NCBI RefSeq assembly: GCF_032854445.1
Contig: NW_027018183.1
Coordinates: forward strand, 1-63,171
DNA length: 63,171 bases
Reading direction: 5' to 3'
Source: Liolophura sinensis
Lineage: Eukaryota > Mollusca > Polyplacophora > Chitonida > Chitonidae
Positions 46,785 to 60,200 of this stretch are shown piece by piece. Under the pieces are notes generated by a model, which worked only from the letters and a program-made list of their open reading frames with translations, ran no database searches and was not told the origin of the DNA. A program made the translations under genes and the position numbers. Position 1 is the stretch's first letter; every line of letters starts with the position of its first letter.

Positions 46785-49700
46785 AGTTATGTGCCCTTCG
46801 GTAGCCCAGACGACGTCAAATCTTTGGGCCAAGCCCATTTAACTCACCCAGCAAATGTCTTACTTCTAAGTCAAAGACAAACTCAAAGTCTTTATCTACA
46901 TGTAGAAAATCCACACCATTTGTATATAAAAAAAACACAAGGTACTTGATACAGTCCGCTGTAAAAAGGACAATTGAACACTGACCCACATCAATAAGGT
47001 GCCAAAAGATGCGCAATTGGGCCAGGCATCTCCAGCTGTTGAAAAATTGCAAATTTCCTTGGTTTCCATGGAGTAAGAGCCGTTGCTGGGCACGTGATCT
47101 TGACATCAATGATTATTCATTTGTGGCTACAGCCAAAAGTATTGGTCGGAGAGCAACGCGGTTTGCACCATTCGATTTCTCGTCAAAAAATACGTCGGAT
47201 TAGCCTCTTACCAGCAGCATTGGAACAGTTTTTCTACTTTTGGATTTTTGCCTGGTCTTTTTGCTAACTGATTTCGGCTACATTAACTATGTACAATCGC
47301 GACTGGTCATTACTATATTCAACTTTTCATTATAAGTTATGTGCCCTTCGGTAGCCCAGACGACGTCAAATCTTTGGGCCAAGCCCATTTAACTCACCCA
47401 GCAAATGTCTTACTTCTAAGTCGAAGACAAACTCAATGTCTTTATCTACATGTAGAAAAACCACACCATTTGTATATAAAAAAAACACAAGGTACTTGAT
47501 ACAGTCCGCTGTAAAAAGTACAATTGAACACTGACCCACATCAATAAGGTGCCAAAAGATGCGCAATTGGGCCAGGCATCTCCAGCTGTTGAAAAATTGC
47601 AAATTTCCTTGGTTTCCATGGAGTAAGAGCCGTTGCTGGGCACGTGATCTTGACATCAATGATTATTCATTTGTGGCTACAGCCAAAAGTATTGGTCGGA
47701 GAGCAACGCGGTTTGCACCATTCGATTTCTCGTCAAAAAATACGTCGGATTAGCCTCTTACCAGCAGCATTGGAACAGTTTTTCCACTTTTAGATTTTTG
47801 CCAGGTCTTTTTGCTATTTGAAATCGGCTACATTAACTATGTACAATCGCGACTGGTCATTACTATATTCAACTTTTCATTATAAGTTATGTGCCCTTCG
47901 GTAGCCCAGACGACGTCAAATCTTTGGGCCAAGCCCATTTAACTCACCCAGCAAATGTCTTACTTCTAAGTCGAAGACAAACTCAATGTCTTTATCTACA
48001 TGTAGAAAAACCAAACCATTTGTATATGAAAAAAACACAAGGTACTTGATACAGTCCGCTGTAAAAAGTACAATTGAACACTGACCCACATCAATAAGGT
48101 GCCAAAAGATGCGCAATTGGGCCAGGCATCTCCAGCTGTTGAAAAATTGCAAATTTCCTTGGTTTCCATGGAGTAAGAGCCGTTGCTGGGCACGTGATCT
48201 TGACATCAATGATTATTCATTTGTGGCTACAGCCAAAAGTATCGGTCGGAGAGCAACGCGGTTTGCACCATTCGATTTCTCGTCAAAAAATACGTCGGAT
48301 TAGCCTCTTACCAGCAGCATTGGAACAGTTTTTCTACTTTTGGATTTTTGCCTGGTCTTTTTGCGAATTGAAATCGGCTACATTAACTATGTACAATCGC
48401 GACTGGTCATTACTATATTCAACTTTTCATTATAAGTTATGTGCCCTTCGGTAGCCCAGACGACGTCAAATCTTTGGGCCAAGCCCATTTAACTCACCCA
48501 GCAAATGTCTTACTTCTAAGTCGAAGACAAACTCAATGTCTTTATCTACATGTAGAAAAACCACACCATTTGTATATAAAAAAAACACAAGGTACTTGAT
48601 ACAGTCCGCTGTAAAAAGGACAATTGAATACTGACCCACATCAATAAGGTGCCAAAAGATGCGCAATTGGGCCAGGCATTCCCAGCTGTTGAAAAATTGC
48701 AAATTTCCTTGGTTTCCATGGAGTAAGAGCCGTTGCTGGGCACGTGATCTTGACATCAATGATTATTCATTTGTGGCTACAGCCAAAATTATTGGTCGGA
48801 GAGCAACGCGGTTTGCACCATTCGATTTCTCGTCAAAAAATACGTCGGATTAGCCTCTTACCAGCAGCATTGGAACAGTTTTTCCACTTTTGGATTTTTG
48901 CCAGGTCTTTTTGCTAATTGAAATCGGCTACATTAACTATGTACAATCGCGACTGGTCATTACTATATTCAACTTTTCATTATAAGTTATGTGGCCTTCG
49001 GTAGCCCAGACGACGTCAAATCTTTGGGCAAAGCCCATTTAACTCACCCAGCAAATGTCTTACTTCTAAGTCGAAGACAAACTCAATGTCTTTATCTACA
49101 TGTAGAAAAACCACACCATTTGTATATAAAAAAAACACAAGGTACTTGATACAGTCCGCTGTAAAAAGGACAATTGAATACTGACCCACATCAATAAGGT
49201 GCCAAAAGATGCGCAATTGGGCCAGGCATTCCCAGCTGTTGAAAAATTGCAAATTTCCTTGGTTTCCATGGAGTAAGAGCCGTTGCTGGGCACGTGATCT
49301 TGACATCAATGATTATTCATTTGTGGCTACAGCCAAAATTATTGGTCGGAGAGCAACGCGGTTTGCACCATTCGATTTCTCGTCAAAAAATACGTCGGAT
49401 TAGCCTCTTACCAGCAGCATTGGAACAGTTTTTCCACTTTTGGATTTTTGCCTGGTCTTTTTGCGAATTGAAATCGGCTACATTAACTATGTACAATCGC
49501 GACTGGTCATTACTATATTCAACTTTTCATTATAAGTTATGTGCCCTTCGGTAGCCCAGACGACGTCAAATCTTTGGGCCAAGCCCATTTAACTCACCCA
49601 GCAGTTGTCTTACTTCTAAGTCGAAGACAAACTCAATGTCTTTATCTACATGTAGAAAAACCACACCATTTGTATATAAAAAAAACACAAGGTACTTGAT

Positions 49701-50084
49701 ACAGTCCGCTGTAAAAAGTACAATTGAACACTGACCCACATCAATAAGGTGCCAAAAGATGCGCAATTGGGCCAGGCATCTCCAGCTGTTGAAAAATTGC
49801 AAATTTCCTTGGTTTCCATGGAGTAAGAGCCGTTGCTGGGCACGTGATCTTGACATCAATGATTATTCATTTGTGGCTACAGCCAAAAGTATTGGTCGGA
49901 GAGCAACGCGGTTTGCACCATTCGATTTCTCGTCAAAAAATACGTCGGATTAGCCTCTTACCAGCAGCATTGGAACAGTTTTTCCACTTTTGGATTTTTG
50001 CCAGGTCTTTTTGCTAATTGAAATCGGCTACATTAACTATGTACAATCGCGACTGGTCATTACTATATTCAACTTTTCATTATA
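46785..50084 (+). repeat. Irregular block with a region-A-like unit and a doublet
   Basis: 46785 is g-like in its 5' part (A103, G185) with an f-like CTAACTGATTTCGG tail, both region A features. 47335 is near consensus with private TTTTAGATTT and GCTATTTG. 47885 is t with TATATG and TATCGG. 48435 and 48985 form a doublet sharing four rare changes. 49535 has GT at 70-71 with a GCCAGG window. No HOR period is seen among these six units. Confidence 0.7.
48435..49534 (+). repeat. Adjacent duplicated unit pair with four shared rare changes
   Basis: Both units carry G185 (GGACAATT), GAATACTG for GAACACTG, GCATTCCC for GCATCTCC, and AAAATTATT for AAAAGTATT. The last three are seen nowhere else in the window. 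They differ at the ends: the second has G at position 10 and A at 46, and its 3' window is TTGCGAATTG in place of TTGCTAATTG. The central tract was duplicated while the ends came from other classes. Confidence 0.8.
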
Positions 50085-53000
50085 AGTTATGTGCCCTTCG
50101 GTAGCCCAGACGACGTCAAATCTTTGGGCCAAGCCCATTTAACTCACCCAGCAAATGTCTTACTTCTAAGTCGAAGACAAACTCAATGTCTTTATCTACA
50201 TGTAGAAAAACCAAACCATTTGTATATAAAAAAAACACAAGGTACTTGATACAGTCCGCTGTAAAAAGTACAATTGAACACTGACCCACATCAATAAGGT
50301 GCCAAAAGATGCGCAATTGGGCCAGGCATCTCCAGCTGTTGAAAAATTGCAAATTTCCTTGGTTTCCATGGAGTAAGAGCCGTTGCTGGGCACGTGATCT
50401 TGACATCAATGATTATTCATTTGTGGCTACAGCCAAAAGTATCGGTCGGAGAGCAACGCGGTTTGCACCATTCGATTTCTCGTCAAAAAATACGTCGGAT
50501 TAGCCTCTTACCAGCAGCATTGGAACAGTTTTTCTACTTTTGGATTTTTGCCTGGTCTTTTTGCGAATTGAAATCGGCTACATTAACTATGTACAATCGC
50601 GACTGGTCATTACTATATTCAACTTTTCATTATAAGTTATGTGCCCTTCGGTAGCCCAGACGACGTCAAATCTTTGGGCCAAGCCCATTTAACTCACCCA
50701 GCAAATGTCTTACTTCTAAGTCGAAGACAAACTCAATGTCTTTATCTACATGTAGAAAAACCACACCATTTGTATATAAAAAAAAACACAAGGTGCTTGA
50801 TACAGTCCGCTGTAAAAAGTACAATTGAACACTGACCCACATCAATAAGGTGCCAAAAGATGCGCAATTGGGTCAGGCATCTCCAGCTGTTGAAAAATTG
50901 CAAATTTCCTTGGTTTCCATGGAGTAAGAGCCGTTGCTGGGCACGTGATCTTGACATCAATGATTATTCATTTGTGGCTACAGCCAAAAGTATTGGTCGG
51001 AGAGCAACGTGGTTTGCACCATTCGATTTCTCGTCAAAAAATACGTCGGATTAGCCTCTTACCAGCAGCATTGGAACAGTTTTTCCACTTTTGGATTTTT
51101 GCCTGGTGTTTTGTCTAATTGAAATCGGCTACATTAACTATGTACAATCGCGACTGGTCATTACTATATTCAACTTTTCATTATAAGTTATGTGCCCTTC
51201 GGTAGCCCAGACGACGTCAAATCTTTGGGCAAAGCCCATTTAACTCACCCAGCAGTTGTCTTACTTCTAAGTCGAAGACAAACTCAATGTCTTTATCTAC
51301 ATGTAGAAAAACCACACCATTTGTATATAAAAAAAACACAAAGTACTTGATACAGTCCGCTGTAAAAAGTACAATTGAACACTGACCCACATCAATAAGG
51401 TGCCAAAAGATACGCAATTGGGCCAGGCATCTCCAGCTGTTGAAAAATATCAAATTTCCTTGGTTTCCATGGAGTAAGAGCCGTTGCTGGGCACGTGATC
51501 TTGACATCAATGATTATTCATTTGTGGCTACAGCCAAAAGTATTGGTCGGAGAGCAACGCGGTTTGCACCATTCGATTTCTCGTCAAAAAATACGTCGGA
51601 TTAGCCTCTTACCAGCAGCATTGGAACAGTTTTTCCACTTTTGGATTTTTGCCTGGTATTTTTTCTAATTGAAATCGGCTACATTAACTATGTACAATCG
51701 CGACTGGTCATTACTATATTCAACTTTTCATTATAAGTTATGTGCCCTTCGGTAGCCCAGACGACGTCAAATCTTTGGGCCAAGCCCATTTAACTCACCC
51801 AGCAAATGTCTTACTTCTAAGTCGAAGACAAACTCAATGTCTTTATCTACATGTAGAAAAACCACACCATTTGTATATAAAGAAAACACAAGGTACTTGA
51901 TACAGTCCGCTGTAAAAAGTACAATTGAACACTGACCCACATCAATAAGGTGCCAAAAGATGCGCAATTGGGCCAGGCATCTCCAGCTGTTGAAAAATTG
52001 CAAATTTCCTTGGTTTCCATGGAGTAAGAGCCGTTGCTGGGCACGTGATCTTGACATCAATGATTATTCATTTGTGGCTACAGCCAAAAGTTTTGGTCGG
52101 AGAGCAACGCGGTTTGCACCATTCGATTTCTCGTCAAAAAATACGTCGGATTAGCCTCTTACCAGCAGCATTGGAACAGTTTTTCCACTTTTGGATTTTT
52201 GCCTGGTATTTTTTCTAATTGAAATCGGCTACATTAACTATGTACAATCGCGACTGGTCATTACTATATTCAACTTTTCATTATAAGTTATGTGCCCTTC
52301 GGTAGCCCAGACGACGTCAAATCTTTGGGCCAAGCCCATTTAACTCACCCAGCAAATGTCTTACTTCTAAGTCGAAGACAAACTCAATGTCTTTATCTAC
52401 ATGTAGAAAAACCACACCATTTGTATATAAAAAAAACACAAGGTACATGATAAAGTCTGCTGTAAAAAGTACAATTGAACACTGACCCACATCAATAAGG
52501 TGCCAAAAGATGCGCAATTGGGCCAGGCATCTCCAGCTGTTGAAAAATTGCAAATTTCCTTGGTTTCCATGGAGTAAGAGCCGTTGCTGGGCACGTGATC
52601 TTGACATCAATGATTATTCATTTGTGGCTACAGCCAAAAGTATTGGTCGGAGAGCAACGCGGTTTGCACCATTCGATTTCTCGTCAAAAAATACGTCGGA
52701 TTAGCCTCTTACCAGCAGCATTGGAACAGTTTTTCCACTTTTGGATTTTTGCCTGGTATTTTTTCTAATTGAAATCGGCTACATTAACTATGTACAATCG
52801 CGACTGGTCATTACTATATTCAACTTTTCATTATAAGTTATGTGCCCTTCGGTAGCCCAGACGACGTCAAATCTTTGGGCCAAGCCCATTTAACTCACCC
52901 AGCAAATGTCTTACTTCTAAGTCGAAGACAAACTCAATGTCTTTATCTACATGTAGAAAAACCACACCATTTGTATATAAAAAAAACACAAGGTACTTGA

Positions 53001-56000
53001 TACAGTCCGCTGTAAAAAGGACAATTGAACACTGACCCACATCAATAAGGTGCCAAAATATGCGCAATTGGGCCAGACATCTCCAGCTGTTGAAAAATTG
53101 CAAATTTCCTTGGTTTCCATGGAGTAAGAGCCGTTGCTGGGCACGTGATCTTGACATCAATGATTATTCATTTGTGGCTACAGCCAAAAGTATTGGTCGG
53201 AGAGCAACGCGGTTTGCACCATTCGATTTCTCGTCAAAAAATACGTCGGATTAGCCTCTTACCAGCAGCATTGGAACAGTTTTTCCACTTTTGGATTTTT
53301 GCCAGGTCTTTTTGCTAATTGAAATCGGCTACATTAACTATGTACAATCGCGACTGGTCATTACTATATTCAACTTTTCATTATAAGTTATGTGCCCTTC
53401 GGTAGCCCAGACGACGTCAAATCTTTGGGCCAAGCCCATTTAACTCACCCAGCAAATGTCTTACTTCTAAGTCGAAGACAAACTCAATGTCTTTATCTAC
53501 ATGTAGAAAAACCAAACCATTTGTATATAAAAAAAACACAAGGTACTTGACACAGTCCGCTGTAAAAAGTACAATTGAACACTGACCCACATCAATAAGG
53601 TGCCAAAAGATGCGCAATTGGGCCAGGCATCTCCAGCTGTTGAAAAATTGCAAATTTCCTTGGTTTCCATGGAGTAAGAGCCGTTGCTGGGCACGTGATC
53701 TTGACATCAATGATTATTCATTTGTGGCTACAGCCAAAAGTATTGGTCGGAGAGCAACGCGGTTTGCACCATTCGATTTCTCGTCAAAAAATACGTCGGA
53801 TTAGCCTCTTACCAGCAGCATTGGAACAGTTTTTCTACTTTTGGATTTTTGCCAGGTCTTTTTGCGAATTGAAATCGGCTACATTAACTATGTACAATCG
53901 CGACTGGTCATTACTATATTCAACTTTTCATTATAAGTTATGTGCCCTTCGGTAGCCCAGACGACGTCAAATCTTTGGGCCAAGCCCATTTAACTCACCC
54001 AGCAAATGTCTTACTTCTAAGTCGAAGACAAACTCAATGTCTTTATCTACATGTAGAAAAACCACACCATTTGTATATAAAAAAAACACAAGGTACTTGA
54101 TACAGTCCGCTGTAAAAAGTACAATTGAACACTGACCCACATCAATAAGGTGCCAAAAGATGCGCAATTGGGTCAGGCATCTCCAGCTGTTGAAAAATTG
54201 CAAATTTCCTTGGTTTCCATGGAGTAAGAGCCGTTGCTGGGCACGTGATCTTGACATCAATGATTATTCATTTGTGGCTACAGCCAAAAGTATTGGTCGG
54301 AGAGCAACGTGGTTTGCACCATTCGATTTCTCGTCAAAAAATACGTCGGATTAGCCTCTTACCAGCAGCATTGGAACAGTTTTTCCACTTTTGGATTTTT
54401 GCCAGGTCTTTTTGCTAATTGAAATCGGCTACATTAACTATGTACAATCGCGACTGGTCATTACTATATTCAACTTTTCATTATAAGTTATGTGCCCTTC
54501 GGTAGCCCAGACGACGTCAAATCTTTGGGCCAAGCCCATTTAACTCACCCAGCAAATGTCTTACTTCTAAGTCGAAGACAAACTCAATGTCTTTATCTAC
54601 ATGTAGAAAAACCAAACCATTTGTATATAAAAAAAACACAAGGTACTTGATACAGTCCGCTGTAAAAAGTACAATTGAACACTGACCCACATCAATAAGG
54701 TGCCAAAAGATGCGCAATTGGGCCAGGCATCTCCAGCTGTTGAAAAATTGCAAATTTCCTTGGTTTCCATGGAGTAAGAGCCGTTGCTGGGCACGTGATC
54801 TTGACATCAATGATTATTCATTTGTGGCTACAGCCAAAAGTATTGGTCGGAGAGCAACGCGGTTTGCACCATTCGATTTCTCGTCAAAAAATACGTCGGA
54901 TTAGCCTCTTACCAGCAGCATTGGAACAGTTTTTCTACTTTTGGATTTTTGCCAGGTCTTTTTGCGAATTGAAATCGGCTACATTAACTATGTACAATCG
55001 CGACTGGTCATTACTATATTCAACTTTTCATTATAAGTTATGTGCCCTTCGGTAGCCCAGACGACGTCAAATCTTTGGGCCAAGCCCATTTAACTCACCC
55101 AGCAAATGTCTTACTTCTAAGTCGAAGACAAACTCAATGTCTTTATCTACATGTAGAAAAACCACACCATTTGTATATAAAAAAAACACAAGGTACTTGA
55201 TACAGTCCGCTGTAAAAAGTACAATTGAACACTGACCCACATCAATAAGGTGCCAAAAGATGCGCAATTGGGTCAGGCATCTCCAGCTGTTGAAAAATTG
55301 CAAATTTCCTTGGTTTCCATGGAGTAAGAGCCGTTGCTGGGCACGTGATCTTGACATCAATGATTATTCATTTGTGGCTACAGCCAAAAGTATTGGTCGG
55401 AGAGCAACGTGGTTTGCACCATTCGATTTCTCGTCAAAAAATACGTCGGATTAGCCTCTTACCAGCAGCATTGGAACAGTTTTTCCACTTTTGGATTTTT
55501 GCCTGGTATTTTGTCTAATTGAAATCGGCTACATTAACTATGTACAATCGCGACTGGTCATTACTATATTCAACTTTTCATTATAAGTTATGTGCCCTTC
55601 GGTAGCCCAGACGACGTCAAATCTTTGGGCAAAGCCCATTTAACTCACCCAGCAGTTGTCTTACTTCTAAGTCGAAGACAAACTCAATGTCTTTATCTAC
55701 ATGTAGAAAAACCACACCATTTGTATATAAAAAAAACACAAGGTACTTGATACAGTCCGCTGTAAAAAGTACAATTGAACACTGACCCACATCAATAAGG
55801 TGCCAAAAGATGCGCAATTGGGCCAGGCATCTCCAGCTGTTGAAAAATTGCAAATTTCCTTGGTTTCCATGGAGTAAGAGCCGTTGCTGGGCACGTGATC
55901 TTGACATCAATGATTATTCATTTGTGGCTACAGCCAAAAGTATTGGTCGGAGAGCAACGCGGTTTGCACCATTCGATTTCTCGTCAAAAAATACGTCGGA

Positions 56001-57235
56001 TTAGCCTCTTACCAGCAGCATTGGAACAGTTTTTCCACTTTTGGATTTTTGCCTGGTATTTTTTCTAATTGAAATCGGCTACATTAACTATGTACAATCG
56101 CGACTGGTCATTACTATATTCAACTTTTCATTATAAGTTATGTGCCCTTCGGTAGCCCAGACGACGTCAAATCTTTGGGCCAAGCCCATTTAACTCACCC
56201 AGCAAATGTCTTACTTCTAAGTCGAAGACAAACTCAATGTCTTTATCTACATGTAGAAAAACCACACCATTTGTATATAAAAAAAACACAAGGTACATGA
56301 TAAAGTCTGCTGTAAAAAGTACAATTGAACACTGACCCACATCAATAAGGTGCCAAAAGATGCGCAATTGGGCCAGGCATCTCCAGCTGTTGAAAAATTG
56401 CAAATTTCCTTGGTTTCCATGGAGTAAGAGCCGTTGCTGGGCACGTGATCTTGACATCAATGATTATTCATTTGTGGCTACAGCCAAAAGTATTGGTCGG
56501 AGAGCAACGCGGTTTGCACCATTCGATTTCTCGTCAAAAAATACGTCGGATTAGCCTCTTACCAGCAGCATTGGAACAGTTTTTCCACTTTTGGATTTTT
56601 GCCTGGTATTTTTTCTAATTGAAATCGGCTACATTAACTATGTACAATCGCGACTGGTCATTACTATATTCAACTTTTCATTATAAGTTATGTGCCCTTC
56701 GGTAGCCCAGACGACGTCAATACTTTGGGCCAAGCCCATTTAACTCACCCAGCAAATGTCTTACTTCTAAGTCGAAGACAAACTCAATGTCTTTATCTAC
56801 ATGTAGAAAAACCAAACCATTTGTATATGAAAAAAACACAAGGTACTTGATACAGTCCGCTGTAAAAAGTACAATTGAACACTGACCCACATCAATAAGG
56901 TGCCAAAAGATGCGCAATTGGGCCAGGCATCTCCAGCTGTTGAAAAATTGCAAATTTCCTTGGTTTCCATGGAGTAAGAGCCGTTGCTGGGCACGTGATC
57001 TTGACATCAATGATTATTCATTTGTGGCTACAGCCAAAAGTATTGGTCGGAGAGCAACGCGGTTTGCACCATTCGATTTCTCGTCAAAAAATACGTCGGA
57101 TTAGCCTCTTACCAGCAGCATTGGAACAGTTTTTCTACTTTTGGATTTTTGCCTGGTCTTTTTGCGAATTGAAATCGGCTACATTAACTATGTACAATCG
57201 CGACTGGTCATTACTATATTCAACTTTTCATTATA
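50085..57235 (+). repeat. HOR block B3 copy 1: 13 units, 7151 bp
   Basis: Units: t 50085, p-like 50635 (551 bp), q 51186, k 51736, r 52286, s 52836, t 53386, u 53936, t 54486, p'' 55036, q without A227 55586, r 56136, t 56686. Rare markers are GGTGCTTGA and GGTGTTTTG in 50635, AAAGTACTTG and AAAATATCAAA in 51186, AGTTTTGG in 51736, and GACACAGTCC in 53386. Each recurs 7150 bp downstream in copy 2. The unit at 56686 has a private TCAATACTTT. Confidence 0.9.
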
Positions 57236-60200
57236 AGTTATGTGCCCTTCGGTAGCCCAGACGACGTCAAATCTTTGGGCCAAGCCCATTTAACTCACCC
57301 AGCAAATGTCTTACTTCTAAGTCGAAGACAAACTCAATGTCTTTATCTACATGTAGAAAAACCAAACCATTTGTATATAAAAAAAACACAAGGTACTTGA
57401 TACAGTCCGCTGTAAAAAGTACAATTGAACACTGACCCACATCAATAAGGTGCCAAAAGATGCGCAATTGGGCCAGGCATCTCCAGCTGTTGAAAAATTG
57501 CAAATTTCCTTGGTTTCCATGGAGTAAGAGCCGTTGCTGGGCACGTGATCTTGACATCAATGATTATTCATTTGTGGCTACAGCCAAAAGTATCGGTCGG
57601 AGAGCAACGCGGTTTGCACCATTCGATTTCTCGTCAAAAAATACGTCGGATTAGCCTCTTACCAGCAGCATTGGAACAGTTTTTCTACTTTTGGATTTTT
57701 GCCTGGTCTTTTTGCGAATTGAAATCGGCTACATTAACTATGTACAATCGCGACTGGTCATTACTATATTCAACTTTTCATTATAAGTTATGTGCCCTTC
57801 GGTAGCCCAGACGACGTCAAATCTTTGGGCCAAGCCCATTTAACTCACCCAGCAAATGTCTTACTTCTAAGTCGAAGACAAACTCAATGTCTTTATCTAC
57901 ATGTAGAAAAACCACACCATTTGTATATAAAAAAAACACAAGGTGCTTGATACAGTCCGCTGTAAAAAGTACAATTGAACACTGACCCACATCAATAAGG
58001 TGCCAAAAGATGCGCAATTGGGTCAGGCATCTCCAGCTGTTGAAAAATTGCAAATTTCCTTGGTTTCCATGGAGTAAGAGCCGTTGCTGGGCACGTGATC
58101 TTGACATCAATGATTATTCATTTGTGGCTACAGCCAAAAGTATTGGTCGGAGAGCAACGTGGTTTGCACCATTCGATTTCTCGTCAAAAAATACGTCGGA
58201 TTAGCCTCTTACCAGCAGCATTGGAACAGTTTTTCCACTTTTGGATTTTTGCCTGGTGTTTTGTCTAATTGAAATCGGCTACATTAACTATGTACAATCG
58301 CGACTGGTCATTACTATATTCAACTTTTCATTATAAGTTATGTGCCCTTCGGTAGCCCAGACGACGTCAAATCTTTGGGCAAAGCCCATTTAACTCACCC
58401 AGCAGTTGTCTTACTTCTAAGTCGAAGACAAACTCAATGTCTTTATCTACATGTAGAAAAACCACACCATTTGTATATAAAAAAAACACAAAGTACTTGA
58501 TACAGTCCGCTGTAAAAAGTACAATTGAACACTGACCCACATCAATAAGGTGCCAAAAGATACGCAATTGGGCCAGGCATCTCCAGCTGTTGAAAAATAT
58601 CAAATTTCCTTGGTTTCCATGGAGTAAGAGCCGTTGCTGGGCACGTGATCTTGACATCAATGATTATTCATTTGTGGCTACAGCCAAAAGTATTGGTCGG
58701 AGAGCAACGCGGTTTGCACCATTCGATTTCTCGTCAAAAAATACGTCGGATTAGCCTCTTACCAGCAGCATTGGAACAGTTTTTCCACTTTTGGATTTTT
58801 GCCTGGTATTTTTTCTAATTGAAATCGGCTACATTAACTATGTACAATCGCGACTGGTCATTACTATATTCAACTTTTCATTATAAGTTATGTGCCCTTC
58901 GGTAGCCCAGACGACGTCAAATCTTTGGGCCAAGCCCATTTAACTCACCCAGCAAATGTCTTACTTCTAAGTCGAAGACAAACTCAATGTCTTTATCTAC
59001 ATGTAGAAAAACCACACCATTTGTATATAAAGAAAACACAAGGTACTTGATACAGTCCGCTGTAAAAAGTACAATTGAACACTGACCCACATCAATAAGG
59101 TGCCAAAAGATGCGCAATTGGGCCAGGCATCTCCAGCTGTTGAAAAATTGCAAATTTCCTTGGTTTCCATGGAGTAAGAGCCGTTGCTGGGCACGTGATC
59201 TTGACATCAATGATTATTCATTTGTGGCTACAGCCAAAAGTTTTGGTCGGAGAGCAACGCGGTTTGCACCATTCGATTTCTCGTCAAAAAATACGTCGGA
59301 TTAGCCTCTTACCAGCAGCATTGGAACAGTTTTTCCACTTTTGGATTTTTGCCTGGTATTTTTTCTAATTGAAATCGGCTACATTAACTATGTACAATCG
59401 CGACTGGTCATTACTATATTCAACTTTTCATTATAAGTTATGTGCCCTTCGGTAGCCCAGACGACGTCAAATCTTTGGGCCAAGCCCATTTAACTCACCC
59501 AGCAAATGTCTTACTTCTAAGTCGAAGACAAACTCAATGTCTTTATCTACATGTAGAAAAACCACACCATTTGTATATAAAAAAAACACAAGGTACATGA
59601 TAAAGTCTGCTGTAAAAAGTACAATTGAACACTGACCCACATCAATAAGGTGCCAAAAGATGCGCAATTGGGCCAGGCATCTCCAGCTGTTGAAAAATTG
59701 CAAATTTCCTTGGTTTCCATGGAGTAAGAGCCGTTGCTGGGCACGTGATCTTGACATCAATGATTATTCATTTGTGGCTACAGCCAAAAGTATTGGTCGG
59801 AGAGCAACGCGGTTTGCACCATTCGATTTCTCGTCAAAAAATACGTCGGATTAGCCTCTTACCAGCAGCATTGGAACAGTTTTTCCACTTTTGGATTTTT
59901 GCCTGGTATTTTTTCTAATTGAAATCGGCTACATTAACTATGTACAATCGCGACTGGTCATTACTATATTCAACTTTTCATTATAAGTTATGTGCCCTTC
60001 GGTAGCCCAGACGACGTCAAATCTTTGGGCCAAGCCCATTTAACTCACCCAGCAAATGTCTTACTTCTAAGTCGAAGACAAACTCAATGTCTTTATCTAC
60101 ATGTAGAAAAACCACACCATTTGTATATAAAAAAAACACAAGGTACTTGATACAGTCCGCTGTAAAAAGGACAATTGAACACTGACCCACATCAATAAGG

